This document shows positions 46,001 through 58,163 of a stretch of 64,000 nucleotides of DNA, in pieces. The notes beneath the pieces are model-generated. The model did not search any database and was not told where the DNA came from. It saw only the letters and a program-made list of their open reading frames with translations. The DNA comes from Combretum micranthum (taxonomy: Eukaryota; Streptophyta; Magnoliopsida; Myrtales; Combretaceae). The position numbers and the translations under genes were made by a program. Location of the stretch: contig JAMXBD010000025.1 in NCBI GenBank assembly GCA_024138025.1, positions 2,113,501 to 2,177,500 on the forward strand, in the 5' to 3' direction. The stretch's first letter is position 1. Each line of letters starts with the position of its first letter.

Positions 46001-48940
46001 ATTACAATTTTTTCCCCCAATTCTGGTCCTTCAGGCAAGTTTATGTGGTGATCCATCTTATTGTTTCAGGCTCATGTTTTTCAATCTCAGTCTCAAGGAT
46101 GTGCAGCATTCCTTTCTAACTATGATCCGAACTACTCAGTCAAGGTGACTTTTCAAAGTAAACAGTATGACCTACCAGCATGGTCTATTAGCATCCTTCC
46201 AGACTGCAAGACCACTGTCTTCAACACTGCCCAGGTAGAGATATCAAGACTTCTGTACATTTCATTCAATATTTTGCATGATCATATGAAGAAATGTGTC
46301 TTAGCAAATTTTCGCTCAAGATACATTTGCTGCTGTCATAAAAAGGATCTTTTCATGCAATAAATGAAAAAAAAAAATCGAATCGATTTTGCAGTTATGT
46401 TTCAATATCATTAAGAACAATTTAGTGATGTAGGAGCTCATTTTGGGAGCTTGCTCGTAGATTTCATGGACATATGTTTTGACCCTGTGCAGCTAGGTGC
46501 GCAAAGCTCTCGGGCGAAGATGAATCCAGTTGATGTGGCCTTCTCTTGGCAGTCATACACTGAGCAAACTGCATCTGCTGATGATGCTGATGCTACCACG
46601 CTGGATGGGCTATTGGATCAAGTCAGCATTACTAGAGATGCTTCAGACTATTTGTGGTACACAACAAAGTAAGTATATCATATCTTTGTGTTGCCTATAA
46701 CCATGATCTACATTTCAGAGATTGGAATTGAAGATAATTATTGAAGTATATACATCGTTTCCCCTTCCCTAACTTGTCCTTCTTCAGCATTACAATTGGT
46801 TCAGATGAAGGGTTTCTAAAGACCGGACAGTATCCTGTTTTGACTGTATGGTCAGCTGGACATGTATTACATGTTTTTGTCAATGGGCAACTCTCAGGTA
46901 AGTCAAACATATGGATGGACAATTATGGTTTGCTTTGCTTTTGATGAGCTGTATTAGCATCAGAACAGTTTCATTGTTGGATAAATCTTTGCTTGTCCAG
47001 GGACCGTATATGGAGGATTGAAAGATCCAAGGATAACCTTCAGCAACAGTGTGAAGCTGACAGCTGGTGTCAATAAATTAGCCCTTTTAAGTGTTTCTGT
47101 CGGGCTTGCAGTAAGTTTTATTTTTCCTTTCTGGTTGTATGACATGAATGTAATGGTAGACTTCTTTTATTTAGTTGGTTACATTTTACTTGTGAAACTG
47201 AGGATGTTGAGTTGATGTAATTCAGAATGTTGGACTTCATTACGAGACGTGGAATGTGGGGATTCTTGGTCCAGTCACTTTGAAGGGCATGAATTCTGGG
47301 ACATGGAACATGACACAGTGGAAATGGTCCTATAAGGTTTGTAAAATTATTTTATTTGACAAATGGCTTCAGACTCGACTCATTATGCAAGCAAACAAAC
47401 AACAGCAGACTTGTTGGATTGCAAAATGTAATTAAACAACAGAATGCATAGTTGAAAAACGGTTTCTCTTTTTCTTTTTCTTTTTTTTTCCCTGGTTGAA
47501 TGACAAAGTTATCCTTTGTCCTAACTCTCTCCTTGTCAATATTCATTCAAAGAAATATTGCATGTTATCTGAAAAATTCTAGTTGGACATGACTATGTGG
47601 CTATGACTTGAAAAAAAGCTCAAGAGTCTTTTCCTTTTATCTACACAGGTTGGTCTCAAAGGTGAAGCTCTGCGTCTTGATACCATCAGTGGGAGTTCAT
47701 CAGTTGAGTGGACACAAGGAGCGTCATTGGTTACAAAACAGCCTCTCACTTGGTACAAGGTAAAAATGTTCCTATTTTCCACAGATACCATTCTATGTTC
47801 TTGAAGTACTCATGTTAGGTGTCATTTTTGCAGACTACATTCGATGCACCTGCAGGAAATAATCCACTAGCCTTAGATATGAGCAGCATGGGAAAGGGTC
47901 AAATATGGATAAATGGTAGGAGCGTTGGACGCCATTGGCCTGCATACATAGCACGAGGCAACTGTGGGGATTGCAACTATGCTGGAACCTTCTATGAAAA
48001 CAAATGTAGAACTAACTGTGGAGAGCCCACCCAAAAATGGTAGCTTATGTTCCTCATTTTCATTAATATAAATCTTGTTCAAAAGAGGGGGTTGCTGACA
48101 CATTTTGTCAACTTCAGGTATCATGTTCCTCGATCATGGCTGAACCCCAGTGGGAATTCATTGGTAATCTTTGAAGAGTGGGGTGGTGAGCCGAATGGGA
48201 TTTCCTTACTGAAAAGAACAACAGAAAGTGTCTGTTCTGATATTTTCGACAATCAGCCTTCACTTCATGATTGGCATATAAAAGCCAGTAATCTCCACCC
48301 TAAAGCTCATTTATGGTGCCCGCAAGGTGAGAAAATCTCTGACATAAAGTTTGCTAGCTACGGAACCCCCCAAGGGACGTGCGGTAATTATCTAGAAGGA
48401 AGCTGTCATGCTTTGAAGTCATACAATGCTTTCCAAAAGGTGTGTTAAACTTTCATGACTACATTTGCCACTCTTTTGCACATTACTCTAAAATTCTAGT
48501 GTATCCAAGGCCTCAAGAAATCTGAGGTTTAAGAAAGACATACTTTTCAATCTATCATACACCGAAGTGTTTTCTATCCTCCCACTAGAATTTGAATATT
48601 GATCGAAAGGCCATAGAGATCAATCATATGCTTGTTGGTTTATGTTTCAGTATTGTCCTTGCATATCCCAGTAATAAAGATAATTCTGTATACTGATTCA
48701 AATAATGGCGTTGAGCTCTATTTGTAGTTCATGCTCAAGTCCATGCATCACATCTGCTGTTAAATATTTTCAAATTAGCATTTTCCTAACTAGCAAAGGG
48801 TTCTGCAGAACTGCATCGGGAAGCAATCTTGTTCAGTTGCAGTAGTTCCTGAAGTTTTTGGTGGTGATCCTTGCCCTGGTTTTACAAAGAAGCTCTCTGT
48901 AGAGGCTGTCTGTGGCATTGATCAATCTTCTGCAGCTTAG
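43021..48940 (+). CDS. BGAL: Beta-galactosidase, glycoside hydrolase family 35, with C-terminal lectin domain (19 exons)
   Basis: Encodes an apoplastic exo-beta-galactosidase that removes terminal galactose from cell-wall galactans, arabinogalactan proteins or glycans. Exons: 43021-43203, 43335-43430, 43661-43773, 43875-43941, 44043-44135, 44423-44566, 44992-45080, 45231-45336, 45431-45518, 45834-45952, 46070-46234, 46493-46668, 46788-46897, 47001-47110, 47226-47336, 47649-47759, 47834-48039, 48118-48439, 48809-48940. All 18 introns are GT-AG and the phases join into 846 codons plus TAG, the usual length for lectin-bearing plant BGALs. A hydrophobic signal peptide (about residues 10-30) precedes the mature start SVTYDGKS. 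The GH35 signature [13 protein letters not shown] puts the acid/base at Glu188; WTEAW gives the nucleophile Glu257. Beta-sandwich galactose-binding regions follow (about 350-740). The Cys-rich SUEL-type lectin domain covers about 760-841. N-glycosylation sequons NYS, NIT and NMT are present. The motif GGTNFDRT resembles the Arabidopsis BGAL2/4 group, which lacks the lectin domain. Odd: residue 190 is Arg where Gly is usual. A second in-frame Met at residue 9 is an alternative start. Confidence 0.95.
45752..45794 (-). mobile_element. Retrotransposition footprint in beta-galactosidase intron 9
   Basis: A 15-bp duplication ACCCATAGTAATGTT (45752-45766 and 45780-45794) flanks 13 bases that read ACTTACCGAAAAA on the minus strand, a short A-tailed 3' end. 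The intron (45519-45833) keeps its GT and AG ends. Confidence 0.7.
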
Positions 48941-49225
48941 GATGACATGTCATTCGTGGTATACAGCTGCGCCATCTCTACTTTCGTTATACTACTTTTA
49001 AGAGACATCCTATGATCTCACATAAAAAGATATTGGGAAATACCTCTGTATAAGAGCATACCATTACTTACAGTTAAAAAAAAAGGGGGAAAAAAAAAAC
49101 ATACATCCACACAAAATTATATGGCTAAGCCTTTTGGTTGGCCCATTTTATTGCCCCAGCGTTTGCCCCGTTGTATCATCTCATGAGAGTGCAATTGCAT
49201 TTCCTTGTAATATCATAATGAAATC

Positions 49226-49231
49226 AATAAA
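49226..49231 (+). terminator. Probable polyadenylation signal of the beta-galactosidase gene
   Basis: AATAAA sits about 286 bases after the TAG stop, behind a TTGTAA/TAATGAAAT-rich stretch and followed by a T-rich tract, the usual order of plant near-upstream element and cleavage region. The implied 3' UTR of about 300 bases is normal for plants. Confidence 0.5.
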
Positions 49232-52200
49232 TTATTTTTTCTTTCAGAATTCACAGCTTTAGGACTCTTTTCCTTTTTACTTTGTTTTCTTCTGCTGCTA
49301 ATGGGAATATAATCAACCATATTAATACCGAAGGCTACAGAGTTAGGAGACATTTGGATATACTGTATCTGAATTTATCAAGAAACAGTATCATCTAGTT
49401 GAGATGGCAAGGTCAACATATTGTTATGAAGATGGACGTTAAGATCTTTAATTAAAGTGTTAAAAAAATATGCTAAAGAGGCTTTGGATATTACATTATC
49501 ATGGAGGATCAAATTTATGTCTATGACAATGTGTATTGACATATGTAGCGCCTTGACTCCAATGCAGCTCCATATTTTTGCTTTAAAGTTGGTTCAAGTA
49601 TTACTCTTGCTTGTTCAAAGATCACAGTACATCTTGTGAGTTTCTTCACTCTGATTGGGAGGTTTCCTTTGCGGTTGCTATGGCAATTTGGACATTCCAA
49701 GGTCGGTTCTGGTGGGTTCGTTATCAAATAGAAGGAACTGTTAGAGAAAAAGCCAGACAGATGATAAGCTTGATGAATCTTTAGCTATTGTGAGATAATA
49801 TGATGTTCTTACATGAGTTAACAAGTAGTTCAAGGAAAGCTTTACTCTTAGGAAATGCTAATTGTAGAGGGTGTATTATTTTGTTCTTGTTTTTATTACT
49901 TCATAAATTGGTTTAGATTTTACCTGTATAGATCATTTTACTATTAAATGGAGAAAGTTGCGGTTGTTTCTGTACTCATATATGAGTGAAGCAATGGACT
50001 ACTAAAACAAAGCACTTTTATATCTACTAATGTAATCTTTCATGAGTTCATGTGGTTCAAATAACAAATCTATGTGATACACTCACAATCATGTGGCATA
50101 TTTATGGGCTTGGTAAATATTATTTATTTGTTTCAAAAAAGAATACAGTTTTGTGTAAAATTCAGGCATATGGCTTTATAACATACACGAATCATCTAAT
50201 CTAGCTATTGTGATAATGTAAAGTTGTCAAACATATATAATTTAAACTATGTGAGACTGAAATGCAGCGAACAAAATTGTTCTGTATTTTTTTTTACTTG
50301 TTTTCTTGAGGCAGGTGATGGTAGTCAAAAGTGCACCAATCAAACCCCTCTCATCTGCTTGGCCTCAAAACAATCTTCTTTCTTTAAAGATGAACAAGGA
50401 ATGAGAAAAGGTGATCATTGGATCATGTGTAAGTTCATTTTTCTTCGGGCTACCATCTCCATTGTCAAATTTTAGGTATGGTACCTACAAATATGGGGCA
50501 TTGAATTGGATATTAATAGCCGGCAGCAAGAATATATTTACAATTAAGAGCTATAGGATTGTCTATAAGTACCCAGGTTACTTTTGAGATAGCAGATTAA
50601 ACGGCAATAATGGAAAGAATTCAATACAATAGATGGCCCTTGGTCCTCTTTTATCATCATGGCATGTGTTGTTTAGGTTAGTCCATGCATACTTTGTCAT
50701 TCTGCATAGAATTTCTTTTCTATCTAATGCTCTGGCAAATTAATCCTACATCTGTGGAATTAGCTTCTCATGATCCTTATTCTTTCATGTTGGTTCTCGG
50801 TAGGTCCCCTGGGCTTTTGGTTTACATTTTTTTTACTGGAGAGAGCAACGGTGCTGTCATAATCAATAACCTGATGAGTTTGCTTTTTCTGTGGTGGATT
50901 CAGGTAAAAGCCTGATTCGGATATGGATTTTCAGAGCAGTGCTCTGCATCTCCATGGTCTTAGACAGAGATCGTCTCTCAATGGACATGGTAAGCAAAGA
51001 ACATCACATCTCTATCCAGCAGTTTATTGTATTAACATTGGCAATAGATCAGTCTGGTAATATTTGATCCAATGTTGTAACAGTTCCCTAATTATAATTC
51101 TTGTATTTTAGTAGTATAATTGCATCCTGCAATACGAAGTTAAGGGAATTATGCATGCTGCTTTACACCTCCAAATAAATCCTCTAGTGCTCGTTCAATT
51201 TGATCAGCAAATTGGCTGTCATCACAGTTTTGCAGTAAAATCTATTTCAGATGAAATTATGACTTTGCCTTGGGGCCTAATCTTTAGCTGTGTTTGCTCT
51301 TACTCTTTAAACAAAACTAAATGAAAATTCATGATCCAAGATTGTACGGTACTGCAATAGGAAATCAATATGCTATGCAATTGCTGTTTCACTTGCTTCG
51401 TGACAAGGCCACTCAAGTACACTATCCTTCATTTGATAGTGAAGTTCTTGGTTGGTCCAATCTTTCATAAGAATGCCTCTTGTACGGTTTCATAATTTCT
51501 CTTGGCTTTTTTCTGCTCTTTCAACTTTTGTAATGAATTTTTCCTCTGTAGTTTTGTGGGAAAAAGGGGGAAGAAACTAAGTCAACTTTCCAAATCTTCG
51601 ATCCACTATTTTTCATTATTTCTTTGTGCTTTTCTTTGGAAGAATTCGAAAATTCTGCTTTTTCCATGTGTATTTGCTTCATGACGTTGGAGTATTAAAC
51701 CTTTTCAAACAATTTTATCCATCATTTCATAAGAACTGTATGGCTAACATTTTTTTTGTCCTAGAGCTCAAGTTGCACCATATGGATAATGGCTGGATAA
51801 TGACTTTGAACGCCAATAAGATAAAGCTCTGTACATTTTTGTCTCCACAGAATCATTTGAGGAACATGCAATATCTTCAGGTTAAAGTCATTTGAGCTGC
51901 AGTTGTAAAAAAAAATAAATATGTTCTTTCAAACATGCTATAGAGTGGACTTATTGCTCTAATATCAATAGGAAGATATTGACAGTATGGCTTCACACAT
52001 TGGAATATGTGGATGAAGCAAATTTGGTGGTTTGCTTGCACTTCCAATGTCCTTTCACAGAAATGGTATAGGTTCAAATCTCTTATTTTATTGGGATCAA
52101 CCGAAAAAGGAAAAAGAATAAAATGACCCACTTTTTAAGGTTGTCTCTCATTATTTCTTATTCCCCCTGTTGCCAACTAAGGAAGATAGCCTCTGCTTAT

Positions 52201-53419
52201 GATGTATGATTGAATGACCTCCAGTAGATGGACTTAATTGTCCCCATGTATCTACCAACATATGCTGTATAAGAGAGGTTTACTTTCTTTTCCCGGCAAC
52301 ACATTAACATTTATTACATGCACTAGCAAGTATGCTCGAAAGTTTTTGCATCTAGCAGATAAAATGGTACTTATATACGGTTCTTGATTAGCAAAATCAA
52401 ACTGTTGTCTCACTTATTGGTCAATAAAGGGCATATTATATAAACCTTCATCACATGATTGTTTCCTAGGATTGTCCAGTTTGTTCTAAGATTGGTTTCT
52501 AGATGATTGCCTTTGGGTCTTAGCTTCTCTAGTCCGGTCAGCTTCTGTATCTTATTCCTCTGTACCGATCTGGGATATGATGGGAACCTATCAGTTCAAA
52601 TGCTCAACCTGCTGCTTTCCATGTATTAGTTGAAGGAAAATGAGTTAGTTTCATGGTGCGATTCTGAAATTAGATTCCTAGTGACGATCGTCCAACAAAA
52701 ATTGATCAAATACTCATAAGGTATAAAATGTGGATGAAGCAAATATGTGACGTGGTTTCTATAGTGAAAAAGGGCAGTGATAAAAAGTGCTTGGTGTACT
52801 ATAGTAATGGAGTTTGTTATCAAATTTGCTAAGATTGCATAGTATGATTACAAAATTGTTTTACATCTGGTTCTCTTCACCGTATCTCTTTACCGTATAG
52901 AAGAATGGAGAAATTGAATTCTAATTCAATAGAAATATAATACAGGTATAATGGCTTTTATAATATTCATTTAGAATAAAAAAAATAAAAATAAAATATG
53001 CACTTATTGGAGTAAAAGTAAAATATCTATAATACCTCTTATCTTTATTATAGAGAAATGATATTTGTATAGATAATATTCGTAAGATAGAGGTATTTAC
53101 GAAAAATATTAAGAATAATTCATTGAATTATAATTCATATGTATATGGATATGAATTATTATTTATTATTTTACGTAATAACATTTCATTATGAATTTAT
53201 ATTCTCCTCAAGTAAATATCGTAAATAAAAGCTTTGCGTAGCACAAGGAGGAAATGTATAATAATAATATAAAGCCTAATATAACTATAATAATGCATGA
53301 AAGGGCAAAAATAACCTTGTAAGAAAAGCTATGCATAATATACATATACCAATACAATAATTACACCTGAGTCTCATGCGTAAGAGTCGGTGTGAGATCA
53401 AAATAATAATCAAGAAAAG
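49232..53419. other. Low-repeat region downstream of the beta-galactosidase gene
   Basis: Less AT-rich than other intergenic parts and without recognised transposons. Short frames (for example 50224-50475 and 50685-50915) have no known domain. A stretch at 50904-50990 looks like an exon: TTCAG before it, ATG at 50923 opening 22 codons plus two bases (MDFQSSALHLHGLRQ...), GTAAGC after it. I could not find a continuing exon. A noncoding or unrecognised gene is possible. Confidence 0.3.
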
Positions 53420-53429
53420 TTCTTGGGAG

Positions 53430-53775
53430 AGATTTTTGGTAAGAATTTTAGCATGCTAATGACATTAAGAAAATGCAGCAAATGACAATCACACTTATGG
53501 TGACAATTTCAATTACAAAATGGTACTCAATATCGACATGCTTGATGCAATTATACTAACTAAGATATGCTAATAAGTAGATTTCTTTGAAGTTGTCACA
53601 ATATAACATGATAATGCACCGAATAGAAACTCTAAAATCGTGAGCTAGATGACAAATTCATGTGGATTTGGCAGCTGCACAGGCAAGAGCTTTGTATTTG
53701 ACTTCTAAAACTTTACAATCCATTAGGTTGTTTCTTGGATTGCCATGAAATGAGACCATGATTAAGATCGGTGGC
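53430..53775 (-). pseudogene. Ty1/copia RNase H relic
   Basis: Minus-strand frames read LISWQSKKQPNG, KYKALACAAAKST, LYCDNFKEIY and NCIKHVDIEYHFVIE, matching the order of copia RNase H (ISWSSKKQ, EAEYRALA, LWCDN, HIEIDYHF). Stops and frameshifts are present. A MITE-like element adjoins at 53783. Confidence 0.75.
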
Positions 53776-53782
53776 ATTAGAT

Positions 53783-54153
53783 ATAGGTGTCAGCTCAACC
53801 CAGCCCAAAACAAGTTCGGACCCATTGGTACACAGGTTGGGGTTGCAATGGCATGTCACAGGCCAATTTGAGCTGGGTTGACTCAACAGGTCATCGGCTA
53901 GATCAAGGGCCGAGTCAAGGCCTATTGATTCATGACACTTTTTATTTTTTTCTTTTATGTTTTTTTTTTTAATAAATGCGACCCGTTTGACCCATTGAAT
54001 TAATAGTTAGACAGTTGAGTCGCCTATGACCTGCCTATCCACCAACTCGTTTGATGGGTTATGACCCATGGGCACGATTAGACCCGATTGACAAGTATAA
54101 CCCACTGATAGCAGTTCGTGATGGATCACGGGTTAGATCCATTTTGTGCCTAT
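53783..54153. mobile_element. Non-autonomous inverted-repeat element (hAT-like?)
   Basis: Ends read inward ATAGGTGTCAGCTCAACCC (left) and ATAGGCACAAAATGGATC (right). Arms are full of GACCC/GGGTC words in both orientations around an AT-rich core. Flanking octamers CATTAGAT and GTCTAGAT match at 5 of 8. Confidence 0.5.
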
Positions 54154-55108
54154 GTCTAGATGGCATAAACCATCGTGGAATAAGGAGTGTTTGATGGCAT
54201 GTACGGTGGTAGTGGAACTTGGAAGAAGATTCGATTCAGAAGTTCTGTGATATTAATAACTCCTCCGTACATCTATGCAGGCCTGTAGGACTGGCGTTCG
54301 ATACTACATTTACAAGCTGAAATGCCCTCTTTGATTTACTTGCATGTTTAACGGGAACGGCTATTTCAAATGGTTAACGTCCAATAATTTTTGCTTTTTA
54401 GTTGAAAAATTGCAGCACTTAGTACCAATAGCATCATAAATCCCCAGAGGTTGTCTATTTAAGCTTTGCAACTTTTGAAAAAGTATTTCTGTCATTTAAA
54501 AATTTTCCAGAAATCTCATTAGGATCCAAGCGTTTCAACAAAATGAATAAGAGAGTTAGAATTGCCGATCTTTTCTTGCTAGCTAGAAAAATATGGATCA
54601 AGAAATCAACACAAATTTGCATGCCATCCACTTTGGTTCTATTGGATTTATGTGTTGTCTTTCCTTTTACCAATCTAATCGGAACACAAACACAGACATA
54701 CTAGTACCTTAGCATTTGCAAGTGCTGTTCCATTCTCTCTTCAAAAAAATCCTACATTTTATGATCTCTCTCTCGATATCTTCGAATATCACCCACAAAG
54801 GGAGCATAATATATAACTATTGGAATAAATTGTGATCTAGGAAATCACGTCTTGTTCTAATTCAGGTAGGTAACTAAAATTCATTATTATTCGTTACTTT
54901 TCATTTTAAAATCAAAATTTAAAATAAATCTTTTAATTCAAAATATAACTCCACTTTCTTATTCTAAACATGATAATCTACTCAAGGTAATATATAGTGA
55001 ATTTAGACACTTTCCAAATTAAATTATGTGTTTGTATAAGTTCATTCTTTACGTGGCACCTGTAGGTTCATTTAACGTTGGTAGTGGGCCTAAATAATAT
55101 TTGGAGAT
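54154..55108. other. Gene-free segment
   Basis: No gene or domain recognised. Confidence 0.4.
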
Positions 55109-55335
55109 AATGTAACAAATGATATCTCAAATTAACATAATTAGGTAACTAAACTTTGAAATTAACCAATTTACTACCTGAATTTTGAAATTGATCAATT
55201 TAGTATCCGAAACAACTGGATGGTGGTACTATTGGTATGTACAAAGGGTCTTTTTAAGTATTAAATTGATCATTTTCAAAGTCTAGGTATTTAATTGCAT
55301 ATTTTGTCAAAGTATAGGTACCATTTATGATACTA
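55109..55335. mobile_element. Hairpin MITE-like element
   Basis: Arms 55109-55207 and 55256-55335 are inverted copies, for example left TTGAAATTGATCAATTTAGT against right TATTAAATTGATCATTTTCAA. The left arm has an internal repeat of ACTTTGAAATT-ACCAATTTA. It resembles the 16697 element in wording (AGGTACC, ACTTTGAAA) but is not the same. Confidence 0.6.
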
Positions 55336-55744
55336 ACCCTATTATTTTAGGCCCATAAGTCATGAGTGCTCTTTAGCAAAACAGTATCACTACCAAAATT
55401 AAATGAAGGTCATTAATCCGACACAATCTAATCTATAACTTATGTCATAATTCTTTTATCACGCGATATCTAGATTAAACATGGATAATGCCACCATTGT
55501 ATTGTTCAATCTTATCCTTTCTCAATCTTAAAGTAGACTAATAAAACAAGTGACATTGATTATATTATCAATTCATTAGAGCACGACCATACATTTCTTA
55601 GTCCCACTTATCAAGGAGTATAGAGATATCTCTCTCATAATGAGAGGGACAAAGCCTATCTCGATGACTTATCTCCCTTCGCATGATTCACACTATGCTC
55701 AATCATAACATTTATAATTACCCGATTAAAGATAACGCTTGATT
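55336..55744. other. Gene-free segment
   Basis: Nothing recognised beyond flanks of the neighbouring elements. Confidence 0.4.
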
Positions 55745-55752
55745 GTGTCTAG

Positions 55753-56653
55753 TAGGAGTGAGCAAAAAAACCAACTGAATTGAACCAATCAGTAACCAAA
55801 CTAATCCAAACCGAAAATATGGTCTTTTTAATGGTTTGGTTTAAAATTTTTTTAATTCAAACCAACCCGCAAATATATGGTTTGGTTTGGAAGGTAAACC
55901 AAACCAATTCGTAAAACCGAACCAAACCGTTTTAGAAAAATATAATAATATTTTATTATATATTCATTTGATTTCATTTGATATTTATCATTTGATGAAT
56001 ATTGATTAAAATTAACTTATTCATTTTTAATTTTTTTTTAGGCTCATGATATGTATTTTTTTATTGATGATGAACTATTATTTTTTTTAATAGCTTTTAA
56101 CTTTATAAAATATGAAATTTATTTATTCAATCATAAACTTTTATTATATGTTAATTGTTTAATATATTTTGTCAACGGATTATTTTATTCGTTGATGAAT
56201 TTTGTTGATAGATGATTTTTTATTTTAGTTAAATTTATTGATAGATAATTGACTTGATGATCCTATTATAAATTATGACTTACTATGTATTGATTGGTGA
56301 ATGTATTTTATTAGTGGATAACTGATTTTATAGAGAACTATAGATTGAAAGTATGATGAATTCATAAAATATCTTATCATGATTTGTAATATGAACTTTG
56401 TAAAATAATATAGATATTTAAGTATCTACACAATTGTAAAAAAATACAACAAAGAAAACTTTTAGTTAAAAATTTGATTTAATCAGTGATTCAAACCGAT
56501 CCAAATCGTTATTTAATGGTTTAAAAAATTTCTAATCCGAACCAAACCGTTACTTAATGGTTTTGTTTGGGATGGAAAAAAAAGATAAAAAAACCAAATC
56601 GTAAATTATGGTTTGGTTTGGTTTTTGGAAAAATCGATCCATACCTACCCCTA
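55753..56653. mobile_element. hAT-like non-autonomous element, 901 bp, with 8-bp target duplication
   Basis: Inward ends TAGGAGTGAGCAAAAAAACC and TAGGGGTAGGTATGGATCG are hAT-type. Flanks GTGTCTAG (55745-55752) and GTGTCAAG (56654-56661) match at 7 of 8. Both arms are dense in AACCAAACCG/CGGTTTGGTTT words; the middle is AT-rich and has no transposase frame. Confidence 0.8.
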
Positions 56654-56661
56654 GTGTCAAG

Positions 56662-57060
56662 TCGTAATGTTCCCCATGTTAGAATCCATGGCGATTCTAA
56701 GTCTAAGGATGTAATGACATAATTATCACGAAAATCACTTATGACATTAATCCTTGTAGTGATCTTATAGTATATTAATCTAGTATTTAATTCTTTAATA
56801 TGTACCTATGAGTTTCATTTGTATCTCCATATATATAGACATCGCATGATTATTAGTTAAACCTCATATTGGACTTAATTCATTATTTTTCCCACAATAA
56901 CGAGTATCTAGGAGCTTTTAAAATGATCATATGATTATTCATGGCTATTATTATAAAGTGAACATGCAAAAAATATAATAACAAATGCTTTTTTATTAAT
57001 AAAACATAATGATGTCAATATTCAATGATTAAATTAGGATAAAATTACCAACATATTGAG
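56662..57060. other. Gene-free segment
   Basis: Not assigned; possibly remaining sequence of the minus-strand copia element that follows. Confidence 0.35.
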
Positions 57061-57086
57061 TCTTTAGTGTCATGGCATTTAAGCCA

Positions 57087-57690
57087 TTATTCTTGGCTAA
57101 GTAGCTTAGCATGAACTTGCTCAAACGTACGAGGAACCAGTGAATGAGTTTGAGTGATGACTAGTGCATCATATTCACGAGGCAAGCCATGAAAAGTATG
57201 AGTGATGATGTCCATCAAGCTTAGAGGCTTGTTGATCAATGCAAGCTCATTAGCAATGGATTTGAGTTTTCGTAGATAGTTTAATATAGGAGAGTTACTC
57301 AAATGAAGAGATATGAGCCGTTGTTTCAATTCCATTTTATGGGCCATGGAATCATCAAGAAATTGTTGTTTAAGAGAAGTCCAAATGTCATAAGCAACTA
57401 AGTTGTCATGGATCTCTATGAGAATATCAGTGGAGACTATAACAAGATGGGAAGCGCGAATCATGTAATTGATCCGAAGCCAAGGAGCATATTTGGGAAT
57501 GGGGATATGCATAGCACTTGTGAGAAGAGACATTTCATGTGATGGTGTAATAACCATACCATCAACATATTCATATTTATATAATCCATGGAGAAAAAAA
57601 AAAAAAAGGAAGGTCATTAAAGAGGATCAATGTTGGTAATTTTGATTGGTAAGTTAATGGTGACAACTTTGGAAACATTATTGGGTGTTA
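57087..57690 (-). pseudogene. Ty1/copia gag (UBN2-type) relic with a 176-codon open frame
   Basis: The open frame (57617-57087) reads FLHGLYKYEYVDGMV, PWLRINYMIRASHL, then IHDNLVAYDIWTSLKQQF, MELKQRLISLHLSNSPILNY and HTFHGLPREYDALV, which is copia Gag in order. It ends in a stop right after HAKLLSQE, before any zinc knuckle. The upstream piece VSKVVTINLPIKITN (about 57680-57635) is in another frame, with a T-run (A-run on +) at 57593-57606 near the frame change. So it is truncated and frameshifted. Confidence 0.8.
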
Positions 57691-58113
57691 AAATGGGTAG
57701 AAAGGGGTAAGAGGGATGGTGTTTGAGATCAAATTGGTGAAAGGAACGGAGATGGTTGTATGGGTGTTTTGTATCTGAGATGAAGCTATTATTATTGGTG
57801 CAAACAAAAGATGATAGAGGTTTTGTGGTTGTTGTATCAGGGGTTGAGGTGGATTAGAATGGTAGTGGGTTTGGCACATGTAGGAGTCAAGGTCAAAATT
57901 GAAGGAAGTGAATATGACAGTCAGATTAGGGTTCAGAGGGCATGCAAAAAAATTAGCATATGTAGTGGTTGAATTTTGGTATGGGTTGAAGGGCGACAGA
58001 TTTAGGGTGAGTTTTAGACTAAGGTTGAAGACCGTAGGAGGTTGTAAGCTAGTGTTTCTAGTTGGATTGGGTATGGATGTTGTGGAGATGGTGGCTAACG
58101 ACACGGTAAGCAA
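57688..58113 (-). pseudogene. Possible N-terminal region of the same copia polyprotein
   Basis: A 141-codon frame rich in Ser, Thr, Pro and Asn without a known domain. It ends where the recognisable Gag begins and starts just after the PBS at 58143, so it is probably the low-complexity start of Gag rather than a host gene. Confidence 0.5.
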
Positions 58114-58142
58114 TAGTTGGTGAAATTTGAATTTTTTTTAAT

Positions 58143-58163
58143 CCCGGTGCTCTAATACCATAA
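58143..58163 (-). other. Primer binding site of the minus-strand copia element
   Basis: Minus strand reads TATGGTATTAGAGCACCGGG, one base off TGGTATCAGAGC with matching continuation, directly after an LTR-like end TTCAAATGTTTA. Confidence 0.75.

Noticed and set aside
57899..58123. 74-codon plus-strand frame as a gene
   Set aside because: Antisense to the low-complexity N-terminal region of a copia Gag relic, next to its PBS.
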